Shown: positions 23,553 through 36,414, counted from the first letter of the stretch. The stretch: 64,000 nucleotides of DNA from Toxorhynchites rutilus septentrionalis (GCF_029784135.1 NC_073746.1:164945325-165009324), one strand, 5' to 3'. Numbers and translations are program-made. Notes: generated by a model not told the origin, from the sequence alone.

Positions 23553-24104
23553 AAAAAATTAAACTCATTAAAAACTAAAAGTGGGTTATATCTGTGATAT
23601 AACCGCAAAGTGGACGTAGCAATCAATAAATAACAAACATATAACTCATTGACATTCTATCTTTCGAATAAAGTTCATTGAGTCGGAAAAGAATTATTAA
23701 CGCTCTAAGAAGGAATCGATTCCTCCTCGGAATGAGAAAGACATTCCAAAATTTTAGTTGCCACCCGTTATGTATTTTTGACATTGCATGCGATAGGGTA
23801 AATAATGTTGGTTTGTCCGATTTAGAGTGTTTTCACGCAACTAGTAAATGCAAATCGATTTTTTGGGTTTCTTGAAAAGCCCCAAGTCTCTAGTTGCTAA
23901 TAGTACCATAAAGCGTTCAAATTCTCCAAATGTTTATGTTTCTTAACGATTTTCTTCCAAGAGAAAATATGATCATGGTATGTCCACCTCTGATTATGGT
24001 TTGTCCGATAAATGATCATGGTTTATCCGGTTTTAGAAATGACATTTTTTGAATGAAGAGATTCTAATTTTCAAGAAGATGTTCGGTTTCTCATTGCTTG
24101 AGTT

Positions 24105-24262
24105 GGTGGAGGCGATCTGGCGTAGTGGAAACATCCGTGCCTCTCACGCTAAAGGTCACGTGTTCAATTCTCACTCCCGACATTCTTCCAAAAATGGAAG
24201 TAAAAAGTGACGAATCAGCCAAATGAGTTGAAAATCACTATAATACAGATAACAAAAAAAAA
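24105..24262 (+). mobile_element. SINE family 2, full length
   Basis: 158 bp: tRNA-like head with GATCTGGCGTAGTGGAAACA (A-box region) and GTTCAATTCTC (B box), a CATTCTTCCAAAAATGGAAG hairpin-like body, and tail CTATAATACAGATAACAAAA. Perfect 12-bp duplication ATTGCTTGAGTT at 24093-24104 and 24263-24274. Other copies at 23440, 41307 (minus) and 44401. Confidence 0.9.
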
Positions 24263-24895
24263 ATTGCTTGAGTTAACTGCCATCGTATTGGTTCATTCAT
24301 AATTTAGGCTTTCTTCAGAATATTGCCTTTTTTGGGCATATTAAAGGTGAACATCACTCAACACAGAGAAACTTTATTTCTGCAGAGCGCCAAGCGGCTG
24401 CAATAGTAGAGTAGTGCGGGGCAAAGGGACGGTGCAAAAGTGCGCATTGGTCATTTTGAGGCAAACGAGCATAAAATTTCGACAACAGTGTAGTCGTTTG
24501 ATACATTACTATACCAGCAGCTCACACATATAAACAAGAAACATTTCATGAAAGTGGCAAAAAGTTATGAGGTAAAACGAGTTTTGCGATGTTTTGATCT
24601 ATTTTTTCAGTTTTGGAGATGACGATTAACTTACCTAAAATAACTGGAAAGTTCAAAACTACACTGTCAAGGAAATCTTCATTCTATAGTTGACGATAGT
24701 GCGTATTCGTTTTAGTGAAAAAGTTCAAGACCTTTTTTTAAAAATTCGATTAGTTAAAAAATTGCTTGTGGGGCAAAGGTGCGCAGTGGCTGTGAGGTAA
24801 AAGTTCGCACTAGCGTTTTGCTCTGAAAAAAATTTATAAAATGTTTTCAACAAAATTTTTAACGAGACCCACAAGGAGAAAACTGATTTGAAGAA

Positions 24896-25027
24896 ATGCA
24901 CTCCAGAAATGCTCAAATTGCCCGACAGAGGCTTCGGGAGGGAGTCTCGAAGCGTCGGATTGCGGCAGACCTCGGTATTTCTGAATCAGCTCTGAGGAAG
25001 AGGCTCATATCAGAAAGTGATTTATGA
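24896..25027 (+). pseudogene. Psq-type HTH fragment of pogo transposase
   Basis: A 43-codon frame ending at TGA 25025-25027. The core AQIARQRLREGVSKRRIAAD followed by LGISESALRKRL is the helix-turn-helix pattern of Psq domains, used by pogo-family transposases to bind their terminal repeats. The catalytic domain is absent, so only the DNA-binding part remains. Its place inside a TA-flanked element with pogo-like ends supports the call. It could be the start of a longer frame cut by later insertions. It is far too short to be functional as a transposase. Confidence 0.65.
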
Positions 25028-25303
25028 TCTGAATCTTCTTTTATTGACATTTCTACTTCTGCTGGAATGTGTCAGCGAGCACCTATGTGGTAGGTATATA
25101 CGAGTGAGCAAAGCGTCGGAATCCTCAGAACCGAAATCCAAGATGAGGAATAAGAATGGACAATTGCTTGAAAGTAATTCAAAATTAATTTTAAATGAAA
25201 AATGTTTTATTTTCACCATGCATCGCGAGTATAGATTACGTACATAAAAATAATTTCTGTGGGAACTTGAGTGTTCGAAATAATTTATATCAATATATCA
25301 ATT

Positions 25304-25335
25304 GTGGGTGGGACGAAGTTCGCCGGGTCAGCTAG
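25304..25335 (+). mobile_element. Helitron 3' end
   Basis: GGTGGGACGAAGTTCGCCGG then GTCAGCTAG before T matches the 3' tip of the Helitron at 15576-15599. No matching 5' end is seen upstream, so it is truncated or overwritten. Confidence 0.7.
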
Positions 25336-25734
25336 TTTGTTGATAAAAACAAATTCTGTTTCAAATGTTGGACATTTTCGGATATCTTATATTGTCAGTC
25401 TTCTCCCTCCCAAAAATGTCCACGTGGTATGTTCGACCATAACACCCACTCTTCTCCACCCTCAAAGAACCATAAAACACCCGCCTCCTACCTACTGGAC
25501 GGTGCATACACTTTCTAGTAATGATGCTTCTCCCGTTTCTGATGATAAAGCATTTTTTTTGGTATAAGTTAACTCAGAATTTCAATTCAATAAGCGCGCA
25601 CTTTTGCCCCGCACGGTGCTCACCTTTGCCCTCACTATGGGGAAAGGTGCGCATTTGTCGTTTTGTATTTAAATATGTATTTGTCCAGTTACAAACACAA
25701 CTCGAGAAATGCTTGTACTACGTTTTGAAGGTAA

Positions 25735-25962
25735 TCTCTATATATAGAAAAATGTTCTGTTCGTTTGTGTACGCGTCAAATCCTCGAAAAGTACGGAACC
25801 GATTGAGCTCAAAGTTGGACACTATATACAATCCACTTCAAGGAGTGTAGTTACGGCATAAAAAAGTGGAAAATTGAAATAAAAATGATTTTATATATTA
25901 CCAGAGTGCGTTTCTAAAATTGAGCTTCTAATGAAATTCGACTATTCAGTAATGAAAAGTTG
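25735..25962 (+). mobile_element. Helitron 5' end, copy A
   Basis: Starts TCTCTATATATAGAAAAATG and continues with CGTTTGTGTACGCGTC and GGAACCGATTGAGCTCAAAG. Homologous to 26717-26917. Cut at its right by the family-3 SINE at 25966. Confidence 0.75.
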
Positions 25963-25965
25963 TTT

Positions 25966-26427
25966 TTTTTATCCCTTTTGTTCATTTTAGGCTCATTAGC
26001 ATTTTAGCAGTAACAGAGCCGAATTTTAATCGTGTACATGTCACATATTTATCATATCTATAATTAGCACATTACACAGTTGCCATTTTTCGGCGTTAGA
26101 GTATTCCCTTCTATACCATTGCAATGGTACACATTTACACAGTAGCCATTTAGGCGTAAGAGTTTTTTATCTGTTCTTCCATTATCCAGTTAAGACTGGA
26201 CAGCGGAGACAGTCGTTGATCCATTGTTGAGTTATTTATAGAACAGCAGCCCGATGTTTCTTGCAGAGCAGAGCAGTTGTATGGATGAATCGATCTTATT
26301 TCGACCGTGGATCGATCTCCATCGCTGATGATTGTTGCGTGGACGTAGTTATTCTGTAACAACACAAAGATGGTCGATCGATCGCTTACTAAGCGAACGC
26401 GCAACCAATGTGGCTACGGAGGCCCCA
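25966..26427 (-). mobile_element. SINE family 3 copy lacking the B box
   Basis: Aligned with 21258-21743, the copies are nearly identical over ~200 bp of the body, but here about 30 bp of the head carrying the B-box region (GAGTTCAAAACTCAG) are missing between AAAGATGGTC and GATCGATCGC. Tail GGGATAAAAAAA on the minus strand. No clear duplication found. Confidence 0.85.
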
Positions 26428-26548
26428 CATTAATATGTGTTCTTTGTGATGGAAACATCTTTTTTCACATGTTTGACAAAATCGTGAACTGAAATTGTGT
26501 TTCGAAGTGCTTTAAAATTTATCGATTTCTCTCATCTATCTCTATCTC

Positions 26549-26917
<369 letters not shown>

Positions 26918-26936
26918 AGTGCCCCGCATTACTCTA

Positions 26937-28490
26937 CTTCTACACTTCCATAAACACAAATATGGTATCTGATTGATAATAGGTTGTGAATTAATGGTGA
27001 TTAACGGTGAATTAATATTGATCGTGGCTCAGTCAAATGTTTTATGGATTGCTTTTGCGCAAGATCTTTACGGTGGTATGTTCCACTGAAATATTTTTTT
27101 GAAAACAAAACCTGAAAAAGTGCCAAATCATTCAGGAAACATAAATGTATAAATAATCATGTGACTAATATGGCTTCTGTATACTGCTGTGCCGTTTCTG
27201 TACCAATCGAATATATTTCAAGGTTGGCAACCAAATCGCATTCTAGACAATGGCCAGGAACAGTTTCCAATCGCTGGTGCTTGAGATGAGCAAATTAACG
27301 ATATCTTAGCAGAGAATGCATTCAACTTTTAATACACATCCTGTCCACATGTCTAACATTGGGAGATGTGTGTGCAAACACGATGCATGCATAGCAATAG
27401 TTTTGTACATCCACACAACAAGGGCTGCTCTTTCAGTTTTATCCGATTCGTGACCCCTTCTTACGGCCGGTACTCACCTGAGGGCAATAATTTAATACCA
27501 CCCATCTCTCTGTTTACAAAAATATCCGATTACGATACTGACAACAACTGATGCGATCACCGAAACGACACGGTGGCACGCAACGGCCATTAGAGCGTGT
27601 CACAAAATCACGACGAATTTATTGATTTTTCATCGGCCAAATCACCATATAGCTCCATGGTTTGTCGGTTTGTCTTGAACTCTGTTCGACGTGACGCGAT
27701 ACGTTTTATTACAACGGCTCAATCCACCAGCTTCCACCGTTTTTATGGAATTCTGTTGAAATGTTAACCTCAAGTCATCGGATTCATCAGCAGCTCTGGT
27801 CGATTCGATGCTAGGTGTTTCCCTGTCTAATGTAATACCAAGAATTTCGACGACAGACGATTGCCGCTGTCGTCTGGGTTTACCTTTGGAAAAGGCTGCA
27901 CGATTTATTGTGCAATATGGGACTACAAATAGGCCCGCTGGGTACTGCCTAGCATTTGGAAGATGCAGATAGGTTATTTTCTTCCAACTCCACGTGCTCC
28001 TCGCCGTGTGGTTCGAATCGACACGCGAATTGAGTCGTAGTTAAGTTTTGCATCGGATGCATTCTGGTGCCACGAATGTGATTCATGTCTTGCCGCCATG
28101 AGTAGCATCGTTCGCCGAAAACTTGTTCTCAAATATCGTAACCAATTTGTATGTTCAGGTATCGAGGTGGATGCATTTCTCATCGCAGCATCGAGAACGT
28201 TTAATACACTATCAAAATGATTAATTTTCCCTCATTAAACACTACACAGAACAGCTATTAAAATGGACAAAGTGTAACGTGAATCAGGGTTCCTACAGAA
28301 CTGCTCCCATCTTGGTTTACCTTATGGCATCCAAGTTGAGACAAAAAAAAATGAATGAAGTAAAAGGAATCCTCGAGGCGATTGATTTCAGAAGTACACA
28401 CCGCACACAGGGCGATTCTTGCCGTGAGCACCTTTGGCATTCCGCATAAAACTGCCGGGCCGCCAAGAGTGAATGTATATCTTCAAGACA
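26937..28490. other. Non-coding stretch
   Basis: No supported gene. Short frames at 27366, 27974 and 28258 show nothing recognisable. Confidence 0.35.
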
Positions 28491-28498
28491 CTCGAGTG

Positions 28499-28524
28499 TA
28501 TATAAATTCGCTGAAGATTTCAGT
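28499..28524 (+). promoter_or_regulatory. Possible TATA plus initiator
   Basis: TATATAAAT at 28499-28507 precedes TTCAGT at 28519-28524, an arthropod-type initiator, with the A about 23 bp from the start of the TATA box. The frames downstream (28542-28887) are not recognised, so this may be coincidental. Confidence 0.2.
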
Positions 28525-28529
28525 GAAAG

Positions 28530-29443
28530 AAATAGCTTCTCGTGGGACTAGCAACTAGCAACTCCGATGGGACCCAGTCCGATTGGCAGCATCTCAATCT
28601 GGAGCGATTTCGAAGTCACATAAAGGTCGTCAATGAATGGTGCCGTGATGCTGACCTTTGTGCATATGGAAGCGATCCAGTTAATGTGGGCTCACTCACT
28701 ATTGGCACAGTCTGTCAAACAGCGCGAGCAAAAAAAAAATCAATGGCAATTATCGCATTTGTACAGTTTTTTTTTGCAGAATTGTCTTATTGCCTTTGAT
28801 TGGGAACTTAGACCAAAACAAACCACATCGACGGCCCATCACAAGAAGAACAGAGATTGCATAAATCCGTGTGAACCCTGGAAGTGAGGCTCGGTCCAAC
28901 GACCGTAACAAACCGAACGGGGTAAGATAGGTGGGAAAATAAAGGCACAACACGAAACTGGGTTTCCATTGTGTTTTTCTACGTGCCTATTCAGTTCGGT
29001 GAACAATGGCGTCTGAGCTGGACCGGAGTTGGTGCGTGTAATAGTGGTTGGTATTATTTTTATACCTTATGGATGACCTTCATCTTTGTGCTGACGGCTG
29101 CCGCACGATTTTAGGATTCTGATGACCTCCGAGATTGAGAATATAATGAGCAAACGACTGTGTGGCGTGCGTTGGACCGGACATCTGAAAGAATACCAGT
29201 CTGGAGCGTTTTTCGGGGTTCTGAGGGTGCAATGTCTGGAGATTACGGCGAAGGAGGAGGAATCTCCCAGTTCACTCATTGTGAACTATTGTTGACAGAT
29301 CCATGAGTATGGTCTGGTATGGTGTTGTAATGCTGTAAATTTATCTTGTCGTGTCTAGTCTCATATTACGAGGGCTTTTTTCCTTCAGAGCCCTGTTGAA
29401 ACATATTAACCTTTTGCACTGGAGAGGTGACTCTCACTCTCTA
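28530..29443. other. Non-coding stretch
   Basis: Overlapping frames on both strands (28542-28953, 29067-29279) without recognisable domains. Confidence 0.35.
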
Positions 29444-29961
29444 CAGGCAAACCTTTTTTTGAGCGGGGGATAGGGACTGCATAAAAAAAATCGCATAGAA
29501 AAAATCGTGCAAAACTTCACCAGTAGCTTTAAAAAGTCGCGTTCGGTACACATTTTGAAAAAAACTTTTTTTGTGCGGTAGATAGGGACCGCGTAAAAAA
29601 TGTTTCCCCCAAGAAAATAACTCAAATCCACGCCATTCACCGTTCAATTTCCTTTTGTTTCCCTGTTTTGCAACGGAACAGTTCGCCTTTTCGGTTGCGC
29701 GTGGCTGTTTTGTGCTTTTAATTGCTGCTAGAAATCATGTCATGCAGACTTAGAGCATTTGATGGGAGGAAGGGAATGATTTCAGAAGTGGATAATTGAG
29801 ACGTAAATATGCTTTTTTCGCACTGAAATGCATATAAACCATCGAAAAAAACTAAATGGACGATAACTTCGTGAAATATGCTTCTTTTCAAATACCGCAC
29901 AAAAAAAATCGCACGAAAAAAATTCGCGCAAAAAAAAACCGCACAAAAACACGTTTTACTG
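29444..29961. mobile_element. Tc1/pogo-type MITE
   Basis: Left end CAGGCAAACCTTTTTTTGAG and complement of right end CAGTAAAACGTGTTTTTGTG, both continuing CGG, flanked by TA (29442-29443 and 29962-29963). The ends are rich in repeats such as AAAAAATCGCACGA. 518 bp, no coding capacity. Confidence 0.75.
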
Positions 29962-30081
29962 TACTTGGTTCGATGCTGAAATCACAAACCAGTATGCGCT
30001 GAAACGTTATGTTCTGAACGTATTACCCCTAGCCCAAAATTATTACATATAATTTATTGTGTAATAATTTAGAGCTGGGGG

Positions 30082-30190
30082 CAGAGATGCCAACCAAATT
30101 TTTGAAAAAGCTGGAAAAATTTGGGAAAAAACTGGAAAAAGCTGGAAGAAATTTAAAAAAAACTGGCAAAAGCTGGTAAATTTTTTTCTC
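30082..30190 (+). mobile_element. Solitary hAT end
   Basis: CAGAGATGCCAACC at 30082 matches the complemented right tip of the hAT at 59914-63740. Behind it are repeated GCTGGAAAAA motifs, typical subterminal repeats. No partner end found nearby. Confidence 0.55.
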
Positions 30191-31729
30191 AATTTAGCAA
30201 TTAGCAATAAAACTTTGGATACACAGTGACAGTGCCAGTTTGTATTGGTACTTACGTATTGACGTTACCGGAACATAATTTTCATAATGAATTTCATGAT
30301 TTCATTTCATTTTTTTTTTATTATTTAATTTTTTTTCGTAATGAAATTTATTCTGAAGCCAATGTTGGGGTCGCCTTGGTTCATTATCCTCGTTAAAAGA
30401 GCACTTCGTTCCCCATTACATTAACATCAGCATAAATTTTCTTCCACGCTAACCACTCGACAACGGGAGCTACAATTTTGGCTGGATCTTTGAATATTTA
30501 CAAATGGCTAATACTGCTTGTTCGCGACGAACGCGACCCGAGCTATAAAACGTGCGAAGAAGAGGAGAGGATGATGCAATCGCATACACACATAGCATAT
30601 GTAGTGTAGTGTAAGTGTATGTTTTAGTTTTTTCCTTCATTCAGTTTGTGATAACATCGAGAAATTAATGGTGTGTTTTAGCCGCTGAAATTGGTCTGCT
30701 GGTTTTGCTGTGTGCCGCTGAAGGTTGAATCTTAAACTAATTTTTGGGTATTTATTTATTTGGCCAGCATTTGTACGACGTCGTCCGCTGTGCAGTCGGT
30801 TCCCCAGACTTCAATTGCCAACATGCACGCAAAAAAGCCTCATAGAAAGCTTCTTTCTATTCAGAGAATGTTTTCTTTGCACGAAACCAAGGATTATTTA
30901 ATCAGACTTGCAAAATGTGCATGAACTCATAGCCTCTTAGTTCGTGCAATTTTTGTAATGCGAACAAAATTTCAAGTTCGTTTCTGTGAAAAAGTATTCT
31001 ACGAAGAAATGTGTTGGGATGAATAATTTCTTTCCGTGTATGAAAAGAAACGAAACGAAAGCAATGAATACTGCGAAATCGGGTGATATGTTTGTACATG
31101 ATGTTCTTGAATTATAAATAATAATAATAATTATTTTCACATGTTTATGTTTGTGTATCAATGTTCGTGTTTTGGATAGACATTCAACACTAGCGAAAAT
31201 CATGTTCGAGTTCAAACAAAAACATGCAATTTTCACATCGCGTGGACATTTGTAAGTGTTTTTCGGAAGGCTGGTGGCAATATAGTTGCCAGTACCCGTA
31301 AAAGGGTTAATTAGGGAATGTTGCTAATATGCGTTTATTAAATAGTATAAGTTTGTTCGTTTTAGAGTGGCTATATATTTGGTAGTTCTTTCGCCTCTAG
31401 AATAGAATAAGGGAATACGTTTGCTGCTTTTCTTTCGATTTTGCACATGTCAGGTTCCATCGAGTTGCATTGTCCAATCTGTGGTTTCAATTTTTAGTCG
31501 AAATAACGAATCGGTAGTCATCCAGCTTGCAACCAGTCAGCATCGGCGATGGTGTCTATCATCATCATCAAAAAATTCCCGGTGAATGAAAAAATTGAGT
31601 ACACAGCCTCAATAAAACAAAGCGAGAAGAAGAAGGAAAATCAAAAGGAAATGAGAAAGTGTAGTCCTATGTCCCTCCGGTTATGCCCAAAACTTCTCAC
31701 ACGCGTACATTGTTGTTGTTTTGGTTAAG
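30191..31729. other. Non-coding stretch, putative intron
   Basis: No supported gene. At 31268-31313 a TTAA-ended stretch (complement: TTAACCCTTTTACGGGTACT) resembles the TTAA MITEs inside the hAT copies. Its left mate could be TTAACCTTTTGCAC at 29407, which would enclose the MITE at 29444. Confidence 0.35.
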
Positions 31730-31845
31730 AAATGTGGAATAATCGCCTGTGACCGAGTGTGTGTCGACTGTGAAAAAGACCGCCGCATTATCGTTCGCGA
31801 TGAATATTCAGTGCAATGCGAACATTGTCATCAGCTTTTTTGCAA
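31730..31845 (+). CDS. Candidate cysteine-rich exon, 116 nt
   Basis: Acceptor-like TTGTTGTTGTTTTGGTTAAG ends at 31729; donor GTAAGC starts at 31846. The open frame gives 38 codons plus two bases. It has seven cysteines spaced C-x4-C-x3-C-x2-C-x15-C-x2-C-x4-C (CVDC and CEHCHQLFC are the clearest pairs), a zinc-finger-like arrangement. The pair CEHCHQLF recalls the P-box region of nuclear receptors, but the spacing is two residues longer than usual and the next candidate exon lacks the second finger, so I do not name it. The frame hits a stop right after the donor, as expected for an exon. Phase 0 at its start and phase 2 at its end fit the candidates at 1726-1746 and 48581-48664. Confidence 0.4.
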
Positions 31846-31974
31846 GTAAGCTAACATAATTACCTTCCATTGGAAATTTATCAAACTCAATTATCTGTCT
31901 TACTTTTTTTTATCACCATCCGAAAAAAGGCCATTTTTTTAATACAAACGTCAATAACGAATTTGTAACTAGTA

Positions 31975-32958
31975 GGGTAACACGGGGTGATTTGGTCATA
32001 TGGGGTGGTTTGGACCACCCCTTTATTTCAAAAATTACGGCTCAACTTGGATTTTTTATAATGTCATTTCCTTCTATTGTTAAACCGTATGTATCTAAAG
32101 TAAAAAACCTTTGGTAAAACTTCACAAGTAGAGGGAAAAGGTAGCATAAACACAGCAAGCACTTTGATCGTCAAAAAATGTGAGTTTTCCGATAGTGGTT
32201 TTAAGGTTTTTCCCGCTTAATAAACAAACTTTTCATGTATTGTGCAGTACAATTCTGTTCGCCTACAGAAGAGGAACAATTTGATGTAGCGAAACTGTAA
32301 GTTTGATAACAATAAATGAAATTAATCGCATTTTAATTTTTGCGTGTTGTGTGGGGTGACATGGACACGTTTCTGTGGGGTGAATTGGTCCTACAGGTTT
32401 GAGACTTTTTTTTGATTTAATTGATTCCAGATGCCTCTGAATTACAAAAAGAGGATGAACAGACAACGTTGGAAGAAGGAGGAGCTTGAAAGAGCAACGC
32501 AGGCCATCGAGAACGGATTCTCTTTGATCAAGCATCAAAAGTGTTTGAAAATGCTCAACCAACAGGGAAAAGATTCAATCAGAATTCGAGATGGTGTCAA
32601 TCCATCTTTTCTGGTCTGGAATCTGGACAAGACACCTGGTATTGATCCCAAAACATTGTTACTGATTGTAACATTATCCCAAAATACTTTACATAAACAT
32701 AAGTATGAAACACACACTGGACCAAATCACCCCACAGACGGTCCAAATCACCCCGCATCAAATTTTAATGTACAAAAATCATCTCTCATATTTTATGATA
32801 TATTTGGTACATTAAAGCTTTATATAATGATTAAACATTATTTATTGGGAGAAAACAAGTGTAGCTCAGTATACAATGTGACATTTTTTATTTAGACCGT
32901 ATTGGTTTGGAAATATTAGGCGATTTGCTTAGGTGGTCGAAATTCCCCCCTTTTCCCC
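31975..32958. mobile_element. Short pogo-like element
   Basis: 984 bp flanked by TA (31973-31974, 32959-32960). Left end GGGTAACACGGGGTGATTTG; complement of right end GGGGAAAAGGGGGGAATTTC. Internal GGGGTGATTTGGTC-type motifs recur in both orientations (31990-32025, 32349-32390, 32719-32755). It carries a fragment of transposase. Confidence 0.7.
32431..32895 (+). pseudogene. Internally deleted pogo-family transposase
   Basis: Opens with MPLNYKKRMNRQRWKKEELE then RATQAIENGFSLI, the typical N-terminal Psq helix-turn-helix of pogo-like transposases. After residue ~45 the frame jumps to VNPSFLVWNLDKTPGIDPK (about 63-81), which resembles the segment around the first catalytic Asp (W-N-x-D-E-T-G) with the Glu replaced. 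CENP-B-type HTH and most of the DDE domain are missing. The remaining ~70 residues are translated terminal-repeat-like sequence (GPNHPTDGPNHP). Not functional as a transposase. The start Met fits the family. Confidence 0.75.
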
Positions 32959-32960
32959 TA

Positions 32961-34999
32961 TGTGTTATTTGTATATAGCGCGCGTTCCCAAAAAAGCTTT
33001 TTTCTAACGCAGTTTTGTGACACGTTTGAAGATATCGTTGACAGATCTATTCGTAGTGATCATAGATTTGGATAATATTGCCATATCCAGATAGATACTG
33101 TGAGGCTTTCCCTGTTCCTGGCCAATTTTACGAGTGCTTATTAGGAGTTTCTTCTCTTTACCATTTACTTAACTTTTCATAAGGTTTTAAAGCGGCTAAT
33201 AGTGGTCATAGACTCATGAGTCAACCAAAAAGTATCAAGTTGAACTTCAAATAGGTGGTTTGATTCCAATAGAACAATTTGGTGGAACTTGTTATTTCAA
33301 CAAGTCCCGGTATTTTCAGTCGTTACTATGATATACAGGCAGGAAGCCAAGAAATTTAACTATAATTGACTGATTTTTAAAGCAGATATGGTTTTTCAAA
33401 GCACCACAGTCACCAAACATTGAGACAATACAAGCCGTTCATCTGTAGCTCTATGGTGTGGACCATTTGACCAATAAAAACTATAAAACGTCCACCACGA
33501 ATAATGGCTCAAACTCAAACCTTAACTATCAAAGTCTTGTTATATGTTCGAACGGATAGACTTATTGCTGCCTACAAGAGGCATTCACACAGTAACGATA
33601 AAATCTTCCGCGACTAAACAGCGCCACTAATTGTCTCGATCACAATTGACTCTGCTGTTTATCGTTGAACTTTACCTCATTGTTGTAGTCAACTGTATCA
33701 TCACCATCTCTACCACCATCATCACCATCAGCAGCATCGCGCGGTGGCTTCATCGACATCTTCCATCGCGAGTGTGTATAATTCCTACATTGTCTAGCAT
33801 ATGCTTCACGGAACAATTACGGCTGATGAAACCTCTCCGATAGCATTCATCCAACGATTTTCACACGTTTTGCAGGTGCTTCGAAGCGTAGCTTCTGCCG
33901 CCGCACCTGTCGTTCGTGGTCAAAGGGTGATTTAATGATGGCTTCGATTACTATGTGTGTGTGTGTGTTGTGTGAGAGTGACCTGAATGGGTTGGATGGA
34001 TGACCATGCAAATGTGCATCGTGAATAAGATATTCAAAATTTGAATCATATTCGGATTTTTTGAAACTGTTCGTCTGAAACGTCCATGCTTGCCAATATT
34101 ATATAATATTCCAACACTCACTTCTGAACTTTCTTGTTGAACGATCTTTCGCCTGTTTGGGTTAAAAGATGTTATGCAATTACCATCAACCCCGAGCCTA
34201 GATTCGCTGAGATCGAGATCGTCTATACGTAATTGCTATCAGTGAACGCTCTCTGAATCAAGTCAACGATCGACCCAGACGATCATTCTAATCCATAAAT
34301 TCAATCACCACTTAACTTTCGCTTTCAAATCGAAAATTTCGCGCCGGAAGCCGCTTGCTAGATCATTATCAGCCACCGATAAGTAAGGTAATGTATAACA
34401 GTTAAAATAATTCACCGCAATCCGTGTTGAATCATGGTAATCAAATGGAACCGTAGTAAAGCTACTGTTCCGCCAATGTAAATCGATGATACCACCTTTT
34501 TTTTGTTTTGTTTTACCTGCCGAAATTTGATCAAAGCGAAAGGAATCTCTTCCCTCACTCCCTTTTTTTGTGTTTTTATGACCGTGATGACCGTCCAGCT
34601 TATCTTGATTCGATTGTTAGTAAATTTATTTACCATAAACAGAAACCGGACCGATTCGCTTTCTATCAAAGTCTCAGAGAGGAGTGCTGATTGGCGTAGG
34701 AATTAAGGTTGAAACACTGAAACCCGATCAGCGAGCGCGTTGTGAGCTTTCCCTTTCATTGAGGCTGCGATAAGTTCAGAGATTTGAAGTGCGTGCCGTG
34801 AGGTTCGCCGCATGAACTGGTTGTTTATCGCTGGGTTTCAAGGTCCGTTCTTCGAATAATTGTTGCCGCAACCGTTATCTGAAGGTTATCTGCTTTACTT
34901 ATGTGGCCGGGTGATGCATGTTTTTGTTCGTTTATGAAAACATGCCAATCATGTTTGTGTATTACAAAAGCTGTGATCGAAAATCATCAGCCTTTATTG
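32961..34999. other. Non-coding stretch
   Basis: No supported gene or element. A short (GT)n lies near 33953-33970. A TTTTGCAG acceptor-like site at 33866-33873 opens a short frame with no good donor. Confidence 0.4.
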
Positions 35000-35070
35000 G
35001 TCTAGGTCAGGAGTTCTCAAACTATTTTGGGCGATAGATACCTTTTCCAGAATTAAGTGATACCTCAGAC

Positions 35071-35812
35071 TAGAGATGTGCCATCCGCTCATGAGCTGTC
35101 CCGAAGAATCGACTCTTTAAAGTGAGTTAACCCCGAACAGCTCGCAAAAAAACAAACAGCTCTTCAGCTCACTTTGATAATGATGCAGGAGGAAAAACAG
35201 CTATAGAATTGTGGAGAGTGTGTGAGCTGTAAGATTTAAATCAATTGACGGCCTCTCGCTCTTCGTGTTATGACATAAGTTCAGTTTCATTTGTTCCTCG
35301 TCTGTTCAACTGTTATATTCGCGTTCACGGCATCGAGCTTTGTTTACCAGTTAAAGGGCGCCAAAAACAATGATCGACTTTCAGGCAGATTGAACATGTT
35401 TTTAAAATTAAAACTATGTAATAAAAATTAACTTCTGTGTATCAAATAAGAATTAGTATTGAAAAACACTTTGTTTGCAGGCGGTGAAAAAATTTTATTA
35501 GAAAACTGTTTTTGAAAACAGCTTTATATTTTCATGAAAAGTCTCAGTAAAAACGTCGGCAATGTAGTGTTTCAAATAATTTTTATAACATGGTGTGAAA
35601 ATTTTCATTTAAATTTTAACATTTTACAACTGGCTTCGTGTCTTCTAATCTGATGAAGATTAAACTATCGAGTTTGGGACTCAAATTGAAAGTCGCCACC
35701 AGACATCCACACTGACAACTGAGCTGAAGAGCTGTTCATAAAGAACAGCTCTTTTAGATGAGCTGTGCTGATCTGAGCTGTTCATCATGATGAGCTGGAT
35801 TGCACGCCTCTA
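35071..35812. mobile_element. hAT MITE nested in hAT copy 2
   Basis: 742 bp; ends TAGAGATGTGC and, complemented, TAGAGGCGTGC. Perfect 8-bp duplication CCTCAGAC (35063-35070, 35813-35820). Both ends carry many GAGCTG/AGCTGTTC motifs. The empty site is seen in hAT copy 1 (CTCAGACTCC near 3440). Confidence 0.9.
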
Positions 35813-35958
35813 CCTCAGACTCCTGTAGCCATTTTTTTAACAAAAATATATTTCTAGTTTTTGTCTCATTCAGACAATTTTTTTCATTAATTTAAAGACA
35901 AGTTGATCAATTTTTAACAGTAAAAGTTCCATTTAGGATCTACTGTGTACGTTCATGC

Positions 35959-36233
35959 TTCTTCTTCTTCTTGAATGGCGTTAACGTTCCCTGTGGAACT
36001 TTTGCCGTCTCAACGTATGCATTAACTAGCGTCATTTATCAATACATAGTTAAGATTTCTTAAGCCAAATAACACGCCTTGAATGTATTCCGAGGGGCAA
36101 GCTCTAGAATACGCGTGACCACCGTGCAAGTCGGAAGAAATTTCTTTGACGAAAAATCCCCCGGCCAGAACGGGAATCGAACCCGAACACCCGGCATGAT
36201 AATGTGAGACGCTAACCACTCGGCCACGGATGC
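35959..36233 (-). mobile_element. SINE family 1 in hAT copy 2
   Basis: Minus-strand copy of the SINE at 19606-19875, with intact A- and B-box-like heads. Perfect 10-bp duplication ACGTTCATGC at 35949-35958 and 36234-36243. Confidence 0.9.
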
Positions 36234-36414
36234 ACGTTCATGCAGTTTCTTCAATGAAAGAATACTGTATTTGATGAAAAATTCAAATTTTACATTTTTT
36301 CTATATAAAAAAAGTTCTTTCGCTGTACTATAGATATTGTTTTAATTTTTGTATAACCAAAGGCGCAATAAAATCAGCTTACAAGGCAGCGGCAAGCAGT
36401 GTTCTTGGGTTTAA

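Noticed and set aside
31730..31845. Nuclear receptor DNA-binding domain
   Set aside because: Loop length is wrong and a second zinc finger is missing, so the name is not supported.
35959..36254. Repeated 65-78-codon frames shared by 19588, 36022 and 63088
   Set aside because: They are translations of the family-1 SINE, not genes.
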